A stretch of 64,000 bases of DNA from CAZBRS01 sp964494475 (GCA_964494475.1 CAZBRS010000029.1:10888-74887); one strand, 5' to 3'; shown: positions 50,567 to 60,044, counted from the stretch's first letter. Notes: generated by a model from the sequence alone, not told the origin. A program made the numbers and translations.

Positions 50567-51640
50567 CTACTCCGCCGGCAGTCGTTCGGCGAGGTACTCG
50601 GCCAGATCGAGGGCCGGGAATCCGGCCCGCTCGAAGGCCGCGGCGCTCGCCGGGCACCCGCAGACCAGCAGCTCGACGCCGAGCGCGCGGGCCTCGGTCA
50701 GGGCCAGCTCGGCGATGGCCGCCGCGTGTTCGGGGCGCGCGGCGTGGTAGGCCGCGCCCCGGCCGCAGCACCACGCGCTGCGGCCCGTGTGGGCCAGCTC
50801 GAGCGGGGCCTTGCCGGCCGCGCGCGTGATCACCCGCCGCAGCGCCTCGCCCGTGCCGTTGGAGCCCCGGGCCAGCAGGCAGGCGTCGTGCACGCCCACG
50901 CGGCGCGCGTCGGGAGCCCGGCCTTCGGCGGGCCAGCGAGCGAGGCGCGCGGACACCTCTTCGGCGAACGGCACCACGCGGGTGGTGGCCGCGCGACCCT
51001 GGGCCGGCAGCCACACCGTGAGCGTGTGCAGCGCGTGGGCCCCGAGGACGATCACGCGCTTGTAGCGCGACACGTTCTGCGCCAGCGCCGACGCGGCGCG
51101 CAGCGCTGCGGCGGTGTCGCCCGAGGCCCGCTGCACGCTGCCGTCGTCCTGCAGCGAGGCGCTCGTGAAGGCCACGCCGTCGGCGCCCAGGGCGGCGAGC
51201 ACGCGGAACGCGGCCGTGACGGCCCCGGGACGGCTCTCGAGCACCTCGCGCCCGGGCAGCAGCATGGCCAGCGCCTGCTCTTCGCGCACCTCGGGGGGCA
51301 CGACGTCGCGCGCGATGGCGCCGAGATCGGGGCACGCTGGCACGGGCGGAAACGACGCGGGTCGGGGATGCCGACCGCGGGCCTCGAACAGCACGTCGGC
51401 CACGGGCTGGGAGTGCTCGCAGAGCTCGCTGCACGCCAGGCACCCCACACACTCGTGCAGGGCGCCGGTGGTCGAGTCGTCGGAGACCACGAGCCCCTTG
51501 TCGAGCCCCCGGAGCAGCGACATCTTGGCCCAGGGGCTCCAGGCCGTGTTGCCGGTGGCGCGGCTGACGGGGCACACGTCGAGGCAGAGGTCGGGACAGA
51601 AGACGCAGAGGTCGAACGTGCGGTCCGAGGGCGTGGTCAT
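50567..51640 (-). CDS. Fe-S subunit with CCG motifs (GlpC/GlcF-like)
   Basis: The 357-residue protein has two Cys clusters (CVFCPDLCLDVCP and CVGCLACSELCEH) for [4Fe-4S] centres and two CCG-type motifs (SAWCCGRGAA and VCGCPASAAAF). These are features of GlpC, GlcF and heterodisulfide reductase D-type electron-transfer subunits. Its ATG overlaps the stop of the FAD gene at 51637 by 4 bp. It would pass electrons from the FAD partners to quinone. Confidence 0.88.
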   Translation of the reverse strand: MTTPSDRTFDLCVFCPDLCLDVCPVSRATGNTAWSPWAKMSLLRGLDKGLVVSDDSTTGALHECVGCLACSELCEHSQPVADVLFEARGRHPRPASFPPVPACPDLGAIARDVVPPEVREEQALAMLLPGREVLESRPGAVTAAFRVLAALGADGVAFTSASLQDDGSVQRASGDTAAALRAASALAQNVSRYKRVIVLGAHALHTLTVWLPAQGRAATTRVVPFAEEVSARLARWPAEGRAPDARRVGVHDACLLARGSNGTGEALRRVITRAAGKAPLELAHTGRSAWCCGRGAAYHAARPEHAAAIAELALTEARALGVELLVCGCPASAAAFERAGFPALDLAEYLAERLPAE

Positions 51641-52686
51641 GCCGCACCCCCGGGTGCGAGGCGAGCGCGTAGCGCGACCAGGGGCGCGATCTTCGCCGCC
51701 AGGCCGGGCGGCAGCAGGTCGGCCCGGGCGGCCTCGGCGATCGATGCGGGCCCCTCGAGCTCGACGAACAGGCCCTGCCGATCGGGGCCCCACAGGCGTA
51801 CGCCCCTCAGCGGCGCCTTGCGGGAGCGCGAAAACCGCAGGCCTGTCAGCCACGCCCGGGACGCCTCGCCCCAGGGCACGCGCAGCGTCGCGACGGGGCT
51901 GGGCGTCCCAGGTTCCCAGTCGCCGGGGTGCAACGACGGCCACAGATCGTCGGGCGGCTCGCGCAGGCCCGTCTGGCGCCACACCACGCGCACCCGGGCC
52001 GACGCCGGCCCGAGCGCGGCCTCGGCGAGGAACGAGGCCTCGTCGGAGAGGCCGCCCAGGCGTTCGAGCAGGTCGTACGCCGCCAGGGGAGAGTCGACCG
52101 ACGCCACACGCTGGTCGTGCGGGGCGCGGGGCACCACGCGTACGGTCAGGCGCGTCGGAACGCCCCATGCGGGGCCGAGGGAGAGCGCGGGCAGGCGCAG
52201 CTCGGGGCCCGTGGAGCGACGGGGCGCCACGGGGGAGCGCACCACGTGGCCCGAGGGGGTCACGAGGCGCAGGTCGCGCACCCACTCGGCCCGTGCGCCG
52301 AACGGGTGAAAGGCGCGCGTCGCCACGGTCTGGGCGGCCAGTTCGACCACCGTCGCGGCCGACGAACAGGCCGGGAACACGGGGCACTCGAACGACGTGT
52401 CGGCCAGCGCGGCCTCGACGGCTGCGTACGTGGCGCCGGGCTCGACCACGAGCACGCCGTCGTCGGGCTGCAGCCCGATGACTCGCGCGAAGCCGGCCAG
52501 CGAGACGCGCACGCCGGTCGCGTCGTTCGGCCCGTCGAGTCGCGGCGGAAGCCCGGCGGCCACCATCGCGTTGAGCGCGCGCGCCAGGCCGGCCTCGTCA
52601 CCGGGGACCAGCAGCAGCCCGCCGTCGGGCTCGTGGCGGATCGGTACGGCCGCTTGTCGGGCGAGGGCGTCGATCGCCGCGGTCAT
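51637..52686 (-). CDS. FAD-binding oxidase subunit (GlcE-like)
   Basis: This 349-residue protein is a short FAD-linked oxidase half: LDGPNDATGVRVSLAG, VLVVEPGATYAAVEAAL and SSAATVVELAAQ resemble the PCMH-type FAD-binding region, without the longer C-terminal domain. Its ATG overlaps the stop of the FAD-linked dehydrogenase gene. With the FeS gene it forms a GlcDEF-like set. Confidence 0.8.
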   Translation of the reverse strand: MTAAIDALARQAAVPIRHEPDGGLLLVPGDEAGLARALNAMVAAGLPPRLDGPNDATGVRVSLAGFARVIGLQPDDGVLVVEPGATYAAVEAALADTSFECPVFPACSSAATVVELAAQTVATRAFHPFGARAEWVRDLRLVTPSGHVVRSPVAPRRSTGPELRLPALSLGPAWGVPTRLTVRVVPRAPHDQRVASVDSPLAAYDLLERLGGLSDEASFLAEAALGPASARVRVVWRQTGLREPPDDLWPSLHPGDWEPGTPSPVATLRVPWGEASRAWLTGLRFSRSRKAPLRGVRLWGPDRQGLFVELEGPASIAEAARADLLPPGLAAKIAPLVALRARLAPGGAA

Positions 52687-54245
52687 GGCATGCTCCACAG
52701 CTTGCCGGGGTTCAGCAGCCCCTCGGGGTCGAACGTGGCCTTCAGCCGCGCGAACAGCGGCTGGCCGTTCTCGACCTCGCGCGGCAGGAAGCCGCGCTTC
52801 ATGAGGCCCACGCCGTGGTGGTGCGCGAAGGTGCCGCCCGCGTTCAGCGCCGCCGAGGGGCCGGCCTCCCAGACGGTGTCGTAGAGCGCCAGGGAGTCGT
52901 GCACGTGCTCGCGCAGCCCGGCGAGCGTGAAGTAGATGGAGCAGCCGTCGGCGTAGGCGTGGGAGAAGTGCGCCATGAGGAACACGTGCGGCCCGAGGGC
53001 TTCGCGCACAGCCTGGTACAGGCGCGGCAGGTTGGACCACGAGGTGGCCACCTCCATGGTGTCGACGAAGCCGCCCAGGTGGTAGATGGGGGCCTGCTTG
53101 AAGCTGACGGCGTGCCGGCGGTGCAGCCAGTGCCAGCCGGGGCCCTCGCCGTGGTCTTCGGCGCCGTGGCGCCCGACCAGGGCCAGGGCGCGCGACAGAT
53201 CGTTGGCCGGGGTGCCCTTCGCCCCCTCGAAGCCCAGGATCATGGCGCAGCGCTTCAAGGTTCTGCCGATCAGGCGGTTGGTGAGGCCGGGGTGGCGCAG
53301 CAGGCGCTTCAGGGCCTTGCGCTGCACGTCGCCGAAGACGCCGTCGGCCAGATCCTTGACGGGCGAGAGCAGCACGGACAGGGACAGGGGATCGGCGTCG
53401 GCGCCCGGGGCGTCGTGCTCGAACGAGTGGCGCAGCGCCACGATCGAGTCGAAGGGGTCGTAGAGGCGCAGCACGCTCGGCTTCAGCCCCGATTGCAGCA
53501 CGTCGCGCATGGCGGCCCAGCCGGCCTCGAGCGACGGGAACGCCAGCCCGCGGTAGCACTCCTCCACGGGGGCGCGCTGCACGCGCACGTCGACGCGCGT
53601 GATGACGCCCAGCGTGCCCTCGCTGCCCACGAACGCGTCGAGCAGCGCCGTGCCCGCGGCCTCGTCGGCGGCGCGGTCGAGGTCGAGCCAGCCTGCCCCG
53701 GGGGTGAAGATTCGCAGGCCCTCGACCAGGTCTTCGAACTTGCCGTAGCGGCTCGAGAACTGGCCCGCCGAGCGCGTGGCGGCCCAACCCCCCACCGACG
53801 AGCAGTGGATGGACGAGGGGAAGTGCCCCAGCGTGAAGCCCAGCGCGCGCAGCTCGGTTTCGAGCTCTTGCCCCAGCTTGCCGGCCTCGACGCGCGCCAC
53901 GTGGGCTCGGGGGTCGAGCTCGACCAGCCGGGCCAGGCGCTTCAGGTCGAGCAGGATCGCGGGGCCCACGGCGACGGTGCCCCCGACCACGCCCGAGCCG
54001 GCGCCGTAGGGGATGACGGCCACCCCGTGCGCGCGCGCCACGGCCAGGGCGACCTCGACGTCGGCCTCGTGCTCGATCTGCACCACCGCCAGCGGCGGCA
54101 GCGCCGTGGGCAGGTCGAAGCGCTTGCGGATCTGCAGGCGCGGCCAGAGATCGTGTCGGTAGGCGTGCAGGGCTGCGGTGGTCCAGGTGACGCGACCGGG
54201 AAGCCGGGTCGCCAGCTCGTTTCGCAGGGCGTCGGGCACGGACAC
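52683..54245 (-). CDS. FAD-linked oxidase (ADPS/GlcD-like)
   Basis: The 520-residue protein is a full FAD-linked oxidase: VIPYGAGSGVVGGTVAV (PCMH motif), TLGHFPSSIHCSSVGGWAATRSAGQ (typical of alkyl-DHAP synthase and related dehydrogenases), AFVGSEGTLGVIT and a C-terminal HGEGPGW...HHHGVG motif. It could oxidise a 2-hydroxy acid (glycolate, lactate or 3-phosphoglycerol type). It is the first gene of the three-gene oxidase set and divergent from the acyl-CoA synthetase gene. Confidence 0.88.
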   Translation of the reverse strand: MSVPDALRNELATRLPGRVTWTTAALHAYRHDLWPRLQIRKRFDLPTALPPLAVVQIEHEADVEVALAVARAHGVAVIPYGAGSGVVGGTVAVGPAILLDLKRLARLVELDPRAHVARVEAGKLGQELETELRALGFTLGHFPSSIHCSSVGGWAATRSAGQFSSRYGKFEDLVEGLRIFTPGAGWLDLDRAADEAAGTALLDAFVGSEGTLGVITRVDVRVQRAPVEECYRGLAFPSLEAGWAAMRDVLQSGLKPSVLRLYDPFDSIVALRHSFEHDAPGADADPLSLSVLLSPVKDLADGVFGDVQRKALKRLLRHPGLTNRLIGRTLKRCAMILGFEGAKGTPANDLSRALALVGRHGAEDHGEGPGWHWLHRRHAVSFKQAPIYHLGGFVDTMEVATSWSNLPRLYQAVREALGPHVFLMAHFSHAYADGCSIYFTLAGLREHVHDSLALYDTVWEAGPSAALNAGGTFAHHHGVGLMKRGFLPREVENGQPLFARLKATFDPEGLLNPGKLWSMP

Positions 54246-54336
54246 GGCGGAGTCCTTTACCTTCGCGGGGCGGACCGCTATAACCTAGCAGACTCGGCTC
54301 CGGCTGTCGAAGGAAACCTCGGCCCCAGGAACACCC

Positions 54337-56433
54337 ATGAAGACCCTCTTCGATGCTCGCTCCGTGCTGGTCCTCGGCGTCTCGCGCGCCCCCGGGAACA
54401 TGGGGCGCTCGATCGTCGACAACCTGATCTCCCACGGCTTCCCGGGCGAGATCCACCTGTACGGCGTCAAGGGGGGCACCTACGCCGGCCACCGCATCCA
54501 CACGTCGCTGGACACCGTGCCCGATGGGCTCGACCTGGCCGTCTTCCTGCTGCCCGCGCGCACCGTGCCGGCCCTGCTGGACGGTTGTGGTCGCAAGGGC
54601 ATCCGACGGGCCGTGATCGAGACCGGAGGCTTCTCGGAGTTCGGCGAGGCTTCGCGGCCCCTCGAGGAGGAGCTGCGGACCATCGCAGGACGCCATGGCC
54701 TGCGCTTCATCGGTCCCAACTGCCTGGGGGTGATCCAGTTTCACAGCGGGCTGGCCGTGCCGTTCATGCCCATGCCGCCTCTCTTCCGAAAGGGCAGCGT
54801 CGCCCTGCTCGTCCAGAGCGGCGGGGTGGGCACGGTCTACCTGCAGAGCTTCGCCGAGGCGAACCTGGGTCTCAGCCTCTTCGTCTCGCTCGGCAACAAG
54901 CTCGACGTGACCGAGGTCGACCTGCTCGACTACGTGAAGGACGACGGCCGCACCGAGGTGGCCTGCCTGTACCTCGAGGACGTGAAGGACGGCCGCGCCT
55001 TCTACGAGGCCGCGCGGGCCTTTCCCGGGCCCGTCGTGGTGCAGAAGGCCAACACCACGTCCCTTGGCGCCACCATCGCCCAGACCCACACGGCCTCGCT
55101 GGCGGTCGACGACGCGGTCTTCGACGGCATGTGCCACCAGGCCAACCTGGTGCGCGTGCCCGACATGAAGAGCATGCTCACGGGCGCCATGGCCCTGGCG
55201 CTCCCGCCGATGCGTGGCCGGCGCCTGGGGATCATCAGCCGCTCGGGTGGCCACGCCGTCATCGCCGCCGACCTGGCCTCCGAGTTCGGATTCGAGCTGC
55301 CCCCCCTGCCGTCCGGGCTGGCCGACCACGTGCAGGCGCACACCCGCGCCGGCGTCATCCGGCCCATCAACCCACTCGATCTGGGCGACCTGTTCGACTT
55401 CGACGTGTACGTCGAGCTCACGCGCCAGATGGCGGCCAGCGGCCAGTTCGACGGGCTGGCCTTCCTGCACGTCTTCGCCTCGACCAGCGAGTACGAGCCC
55501 TCGCTGCGCATGGCCCACGCCTTCCGCGACCTGGTGAGCGAGAGCGGCCTGCCCATCGCCGTCTGCTTCATGGCCGACGGGCTCACCCTGGCGCGCTTCA
55601 AGCGCGAGGCGGGCATCCCGGTGTTCGCGAGCCCCGAAGACACCATCCGCGCGCTCGGTCTGTCGCGCGATCACGCCGTGCGCAAGCAGCTGAAGCGCGC
55701 CGAGGTCGTGCAGCGCCCGCTCACCCCCGCCCAGCTCGACGCCGTGCGGTCCTTCCTGGCCGACCGTCGTGCGCAGGGAGCGCCCCTCACCGGGGTCGAC
55801 GCCTTCCGCGTGCTCGAGCTCATCGACGTGCCCGTGGCCCCCTACGTGGTGGCCGCCAGCCCGGCAGAGGCGGCCCTCAGAGCGCGCGAGCTCGGCGGTT
55901 CGCTGGTGCTGAAGCTGCTGTCGTCCGACGTGTCGCACAAGAGCGAGGTGGGCGGCGTGGTGGTGGGCCTCACGCCCGACGAGGTCGAGGCCGAGGCCGC
56001 CCGCATGAACGCGCGCGTCCACGACCTGCTGCCGGGCGCCCGGCTCGAGGGCTTCCTGATCCAGCAGCGGATCCGCGGGCTGCGCGAGGTGCTCCTCGGC
56101 GTGCGCCAGGACCCCACCTTCGGCCCCATCGTCGTCACCGGCCTGGGCGGCATCTACACCGAGCTGTTCAAGGACGTGAGCATCCGCCTGGCGCCGCTCT
56201 CCGACGTCGACGCCGACGCCATGTTCGACGAGGTGATCTCGTTCAAGGCGCTCCGTCCGTGGCGCAACGTGCCGGCCAGCGACGTGCCCTTCCTGAAGGA
56301 CGTGCTCTACCGCCTGGCGCACCTGGCCGTCGAGGTGCCCGAGCTGCGCGATCTCGAGATCAACCCGCTGCGCGTGCTGAAAGAGGGGCACCGCGGCTGG
56401 GTGCTCGACGCGCGGATGACCGTGGCCCCATGA
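54337..56433 (+). CDS. ADP-forming acyl-CoA synthetase (acetate-CoA ligase type)
   Basis: This 698-residue protein has the fused alpha+beta layout of acetate-CoA ligase (ADP-forming): CoA-binding domain (ARSVLVLGVSRAPGNMGRS), succinyl-CoA-ligase-like domain (RFIGPNCLGVIQF, VALLVQSGGVG) and C-terminal ATP-grasp (LVLKLLSSDVSHKSEVGGVVVGL). The swinging-loop His region reads QTHTASLAVDD rather than the usual AHTGALAG. It makes acyl-CoA with ADP release or ATP from acyl-CoA. It overlaps the PAS gene by 4 bp. Confidence 0.9.
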   Translation: MKTLFDARSVLVLGVSRAPGNMGRSIVDNLISHGFPGEIHLYGVKGGTYAGHRIHTSLDTVPDGLDLAVFLLPARTVPALLDGCGRKGIRRAVIETGGFSEFGEASRPLEEELRTIAGRHGLRFIGPNCLGVIQFHSGLAVPFMPMPPLFRKGSVALLVQSGGVGTVYLQSFAEANLGLSLFVSLGNKLDVTEVDLLDYVKDDGRTEVACLYLEDVKDGRAFYEAARAFPGPVVVQKANTTSLGATIAQTHTASLAVDDAVFDGMCHQANLVRVPDMKSMLTGAMALALPPMRGRRLGIISRSGGHAVIAADLASEFGFELPPLPSGLADHVQAHTRAGVIRPINPLDLGDLFDFDVYVELTRQMAASGQFDGLAFLHVFASTSEYEPSLRMAHAFRDLVSESGLPIAVCFMADGLTLARFKREAGIPVFASPEDTIRALGLSRDHAVRKQLKRAEVVQRPLTPAQLDAVRSFLADRRAQGAPLTGVDAFRVLELIDVPVAPYVVAASPAEAALRARELGGSLVLKLLSSDVSHKSEVGGVVVGLTPDEVEAEAARMNARVHDLLPGARLEGFLIQQRIRGLREVLLGVRQDPTFGPIVVTGLGGIYTELFKDVSIRLAPLSDVDADAMFDEVISFKALRPWRNVPASDVPFLKDVLYRLAHLAVEVPELRDLEINPLRVLKEGHRGWVLDARMTVAP

Positions 56434-57008
56434 CGCTCCCCTTCGACAGGGGGGCGTCGCTCCGGCAGTGCCTCGACGCCATCCCCTCCTACGTGCTGTT
56501 GGTCGACGACGACGCGCGCATCCTCGACCACAACCGAGCGGCCGAGGGCCTGCTGGGCGCGCGTCCGACGCTGGAGCTCCGTCGCTTGTGCGGCGACGTG
56601 CTGGCCTGCGTCCAGGCCCGCCTGGGTCACGAGATGTGCGGCCGCACCGAGCCCTGCGCCGACTGCGTCGTTCGCGGCGCGCTGCGCCAGTCCGCGGCCA
56701 CCGGCCAGGTCGTACGCGCCACGGCCCCCATGCGCCTGCACGACGGGCACGAGGATCGCGCGACCTGGTTCCTGGTCACGGCCAGCCCGCTGCGCCTGCC
56801 CGAGCTCGCGGGTACGCTGCTCATCCTCGACGACGCGACCGAGCTGCACGAGCTGCGCGGCGTGCTGCCCATCTGCGCCAGCTGCGGCAAGGTGCGCGAC
56901 GACGAGCAGCTGTGGCAGGACGCCCGCGCGTACGTGCGGCGCTACACGCGCAAGCAGGTCGTCCACGGCCTCTGCCCGGGCTGCGTGCGCGAGCTCTATC
57001 CCGACTAG
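56430..57008 (+). CDS. PAS protein with C-terminal zinc-knuckle-like Cys
   Basis: This 192-residue protein has one PAS domain (AIPSYVLLVDDDARILDHNRAAEGLLG to about residue 135) with a Cys insert (CGRTEPCADCV). It ends with ICASCGKVRDDEQLW ... CPGCVREL, a pattern seen in regulators with an IC..CxKxRD motif. It has no enzyme domain. Coupled translation with the acyl-CoA synthetase (ATGA) hints it senses redox or ligand state for that pathway. Confidence 0.8.
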   Translation: MTLPFDRGASLRQCLDAIPSYVLLVDDDARILDHNRAAEGLLGARPTLELRRLCGDVLACVQARLGHEMCGRTEPCADCVVRGALRQSAATGQVVRATAPMRLHDGHEDRATWFLVTASPLRLPELAGTLLILDDATELHELRGVLPICASCGKVRDDEQLWQDARAYVRRYTRKQVVHGLCPGCVRELYPD

Positions 57009-57023
57009 GTGGGCGGAGCGTTC

Positions 57024-58901
57024 TTACGGGGCCTTCTTGCCGAAAGCTGCCACCAGGGCCTGAAGATCCTGCTCGTCGATCGTGCCGTCGCCGTTCGCGT
57101 CGGCCGCGTCCGAGTAGAAGGGGTTGCCGGCCTGGTAGGCCTCGTCGTAGGCCGTCATCTGGTACGCCCGCGCCAGCAGCAGCAGGTCGAATCCGCCGAC
57201 CCACCCGTCGTGGTCGGCGTCGCCGGTCGGCGAGGGCACCTGGCGGACCAGCGAGGTGCGCCCCGCGTTCACCTCGAGGCTGGTCGGCAGCGCCGAGAGA
57301 TCGGGCAGGGGCGCGCTGGCCGGGGAGGCGCGATCGAGCAGCAGCTCGAGCGCCACGGGCTGATCGTCGACGTCGAACGCGACGGGCAGCAGCAGGCCGA
57401 AGGGCGCGTTCGTGGCCTGGGTGGCGCGCAGCACGGGCGCGCCCGCGTCGTCGAAGCCGGTCGCGAGGCTCACCACGGGGTAGCCCACCTGCTCGAACCA
57501 GGGCTTCACGTGGGCCTCGACCTTCGCCGTGCCGACCTGGGCCTCGAGGGCGGACCACACCTCGTCGGCGGTGCGGTCCGCTGGACCGGCCGCGACCAGG
57601 TCGCCGAGCACCCCGAAGAAGGCCTCGTCACCCACGGCGCGGCGTACCAGGTCCAGCACCACGGGCGATTTGTCGTAGATGAGCAGGAGGGCAGCGTTCC
57701 CTCCGTCGTAGGTGACGCCGGGCGACGTCAGGGGCAGGTCGTCCTCCGGGCCGACGCCCCCCTGGTAGGCCGCGCCCTCGCGCGCCAGGCAGTGGGCGTC
57801 GCCCAGCCGGTCCTCCTGGTACGCGCAGGCCGACAGCTCGGCCAGCCCTTCGGTCAGGGGGATGCTGGCGGGGCCCGTGAACGAGACGTACGAGCCCCAC
57901 CACTGGTGTCCGATCTCGTGGGCCACGACCGGGATGAACGAGTAGTCCACGTAGTCGAAGATCTGGCCGTTCAGGATGACGTTCGCGGGCGCCCCGTAGC
58001 CGCCGGCCACGATGGGGCCCGCGTCGATGATCTGCAGGCTGGCGTGGCCGTACGCGCCGTAGCGCTCCGAGTGGAACTGCAGCACGTCTTTGGTGACGGC
58101 CACGCAGTCCTCGCCGAAGAAGGCGTGCGCGTCCGAGAGCACGCAGCGCACGGGCACGTCCTCGAACTGGCCCTCGAACGACTGGTAGTGCCCGAAGAAG
58201 ACCGCGTAGGTGGCCATCTCGGACTGGTAGTCGAAGGTGGCCACGGGCCCCGCGGGATCGGCCCCCTGGTCGACCAGCACGCCGTCGGACACGGCGGTCA
58301 GCCCCGCCGCCGCGGCCGGCAGGTGCACCGTCACGGTGCCCCGGGGCAGGAGGTACGAGACGTCGTCGAAGAAGATGGGGACGACCCAGCCGAGCATGAA
58401 GAAGTAGCGCGTGTCGGTCGAGAAGCTGCACACATCGCCCATCAGGTCGCCCGAGTCGCAGGGCAGGTCGCCGCCGAGGCCGAGCGTGAGCGTGTGGTCT
58501 CCCGGCGCGAGGGAGAGGTCCGACAGCACGATGGTGCCCTGCCAAGACTCGGGCGCCACGGGCACGCCGTCGACGAGCGCGCCGTGCACCGTGGAGTCGT
58601 CGTACACGTAGAAGTACAGCTCCGTCAGGCCGGCCTCGCCGACCGTGAGCGTCAGGGTCACCGTGCCCTCGAACGCGGGGTCGCCGAAGGCCAGCGCCAC
58701 GTCGGCCTGCATCGCGCCCACCTGGTAGCCGAGCGAGCGCGTGGCGGGCGCGGCGCGTAGGGCGCGCTGCCGCACGTCGTGGGTCGGTGAGACGGGTCCG
58801 CGAGGGAGCCGCGGGGGCAGCGGCGCGGCGCTGGAGGGGGCGGCCAACGAGGCCACGAGCACGAGCGCGAACACGACGCGAAGGAGCGAGGTCGTTCTCA
58901 T
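57024..58901 (-). CDS. Secreted M1-type metallopeptidase with C-terminal dockerin
   Basis: The 625-residue protein has a signal peptide (ending SSAA), a beta domain and a gluzincin catalytic region: HEIGHQWWG (His328, Glu329, His332) and a third ligand at about Glu351 (LTEGLAEL). A GGYGAPANV segment takes the place of GAMEN. The C-terminal 66 residues have two Ca2+-binding dockerin repeats, GDADHDGWVGGFDLLLLARA and DANGDGTIDEQDLQALVAAFG, spaced as in type I dockerins. It follows the cohesin-like lipoprotein gene by 10 bp. Probably displayed at the surface through that lipoprotein. Confidence 0.88.
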   Translation of the reverse strand: MRTTSLLRVVFALVLVASLAAPSSAAPLPPRLPRGPVSPTHDVRQRALRAAPATRSLGYQVGAMQADVALAFGDPAFEGTVTLTLTVGEAGLTELYFYVYDDSTVHGALVDGVPVAPESWQGTIVLSDLSLAPGDHTLTLGLGGDLPCDSGDLMGDVCSFSTDTRYFFMLGWVVPIFFDDVSYLLPRGTVTVHLPAAAAGLTAVSDGVLVDQGADPAGPVATFDYQSEMATYAVFFGHYQSFEGQFEDVPVRCVLSDAHAFFGEDCVAVTKDVLQFHSERYGAYGHASLQIIDAGPIVAGGYGAPANVILNGQIFDYVDYSFIPVVAHEIGHQWWGSYVSFTGPASIPLTEGLAELSACAYQEDRLGDAHCLAREGAAYQGGVGPEDDLPLTSPGVTYDGGNAALLLIYDKSPVVLDLVRRAVGDEAFFGVLGDLVAAGPADRTADEVWSALEAQVGTAKVEAHVKPWFEQVGYPVVSLATGFDDAGAPVLRATQATNAPFGLLLPVAFDVDDQPVALELLLDRASPASAPLPDLSALPTSLEVNAGRTSLVRQVPSPTGDADHDGWVGGFDLLLLARAYQMTAYDEAYQAGNPFYSDAADANGDGTIDEQDLQALVAAFGKKAP

Positions 58902-58911
58902 CGTGCCCTCC

Positions 58912-59652
58912 TCAGTTCGCCACGAGGGTCAGGCCCACGCGCGTCACGGGGATGGGCCGGAACAGCCGGTCCTTGACCACCGAGTCGGAGGCGTGCAGGA
59001 GCAACTCGCCCGAGCCCCCGGCCTTCACCGCGAACGTGAGCGTGGCCAGCACGCGACGCCCGGTGAGGCTCTGGTCGGGCATCGCGAAGGGGCCCTTCTC
59101 GTAGTAGGTCTCCTGGATCGACACGGGCTGGCCGCGAAGCAGCGCGGCCCCGAACGAATAGCGCGAGCGCTCGGGCACGAAGGCGCCCTGCGCCGCGGCC
59201 AGGCCGGTCGAGCCGTCGACGAAGGGCGCGCCGGGCTCGTCGGCCACGGGGGTGAGGAAGGCCGGGTCGTAGGCCAGCTCGAAGGCGATCCCCGCGGCCT
59301 GCACGGGCCCCTCGAGCGCCACCTCGACCGTGACGGTGCGCGCGGCGTCGTCGGTGCCGACCAGCGCGACCACCAGCGCTGGCTTGTCGAACGAGCCTTC
59401 GGGGACCTGCGTCGCGCTGGCCAGGAGGGGGGTGACCGTGTCGGCGTCGGCGTCCGCGCCGTCCGCGGGCGCGTCATGGGTCGCGTCGACGTCCGGGGTC
59501 GCGGTGTCGCCCACCTCGGGCGCCCCGTCGAGGGCGACGTCGGTCCCCGCGTCATCCCGTGCGTCACGAACGTCGTCGTCGGTCCGCCGGCCGCCTTCGC
59601 TGCAGGCCAGGGCAACCAGGGCCAGGGCGACCCACCATCCTGTCCGTGCCAT
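58912..59652 (-). CDS. Lipoprotein with cohesin-like domain
   Basis: From the ATG at 59652 (behind GGAGG; an in-frame ATG at 59664 adds four) it has 246 residues, a lipobox (LVALACSE) and a long Asp/Ala linker. Residues about 95-245 look like a cohesin: VTVEVALEGPVQAAGIAFELAYDPAFLTP, then RYSFGAALLRG and LATLTFAVKAGGSGELLLH, the jelly-roll strands of type I/II cohesins. The similarity is moderate but strengthened by the dockerin-bearing peptidase in the same operon. It would tether that peptidase to the outer membrane. Confidence 0.7.
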   Translation of the reverse strand: MARTGWWVALALVALACSEGGRRTDDDVRDARDDAGTDVALDGAPEVGDTATPDVDATHDAPADGADADADTVTPLLASATQVPEGSFDKPALVVALVGTDDAARTVTVEVALEGPVQAAGIAFELAYDPAFLTPVADEPGAPFVDGSTGLAAAQGAFVPERSRYSFGAALLRGQPVSIQETYYEKGPFAMPDQSLTGRRVLATLTFAVKAGGSGELLLHASDSVVKDRLFRPIPVTRVGLTLVAN

Positions 59653-59797
59653 CGGCGCCTCCACGGGTTCGAAGACCGAGGCGCACCCTACCCGACTCCA
59701 GGGGGGATCACAACCCGCACCGGCCTCCAGGGCCGAAAAGCGTCAATTTCCTGCCGGGGCTTCTCGTTCCGTACCAGAACCTTCAGCGTTACCACGC

Positions 59798-59992
59798 CCC
59801 GACGCGGATTGTCGTCCCGCTCGCGCCGATGCCTACACCGCCGAGTCCCGTCCCGACGACCGGCGAGGATGCCTCCCCGACCCCTTCTCGTCGGCACCGC
59901 ATGTCGTGGGCGGCGCTGCTCAAGCGGGCCTGCCCGACGTAGCCTTGGCGAAGTCGGGTTCTGGACGTCGATGCCCTCGTCTGCCCCGGGTG
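59798..59992 (+). pseudogene. IS91-type transposase remnant interrupted by palindrome
   Basis: The plus strand repeats the IS91-type segment seen at 27313-27713 (RIVVPLAPMP then MSWAALLKR) and is cut by a 30-bp insertion at 59928-59957 before continuing VLDVDALVCPG. The insertion introduces a TAG stop but keeps the frame. Similarity ends at about 59992. It is part of the decayed zone 59653-60463 between the cohesin and AlkD-like genes. Confidence 0.7.
59928..59957. repeat. 30-bp REP-like palindromic insertion
   Basis: Compared with the copy at 27313-27713, 30 bp are inserted between the LLKR and VLDV codons. Its core, CCCGAC-GTAGCC-TT-GGCGAA-GTCGGG (59933-59958), is an imperfect palindrome with 10 of 12 pairs. 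Similar short GCC-GGC palindromes are known as dispersed repeats in many GC-rich genomes; whether it is mobile here is unknown. Confidence 0.65.
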
Positions 59993-60044
59993 ACCCGCCC
60001 TTCGGCGCTCGTCAACCTCGGCCTCAAGGGGCGAAAGGCCGTTG

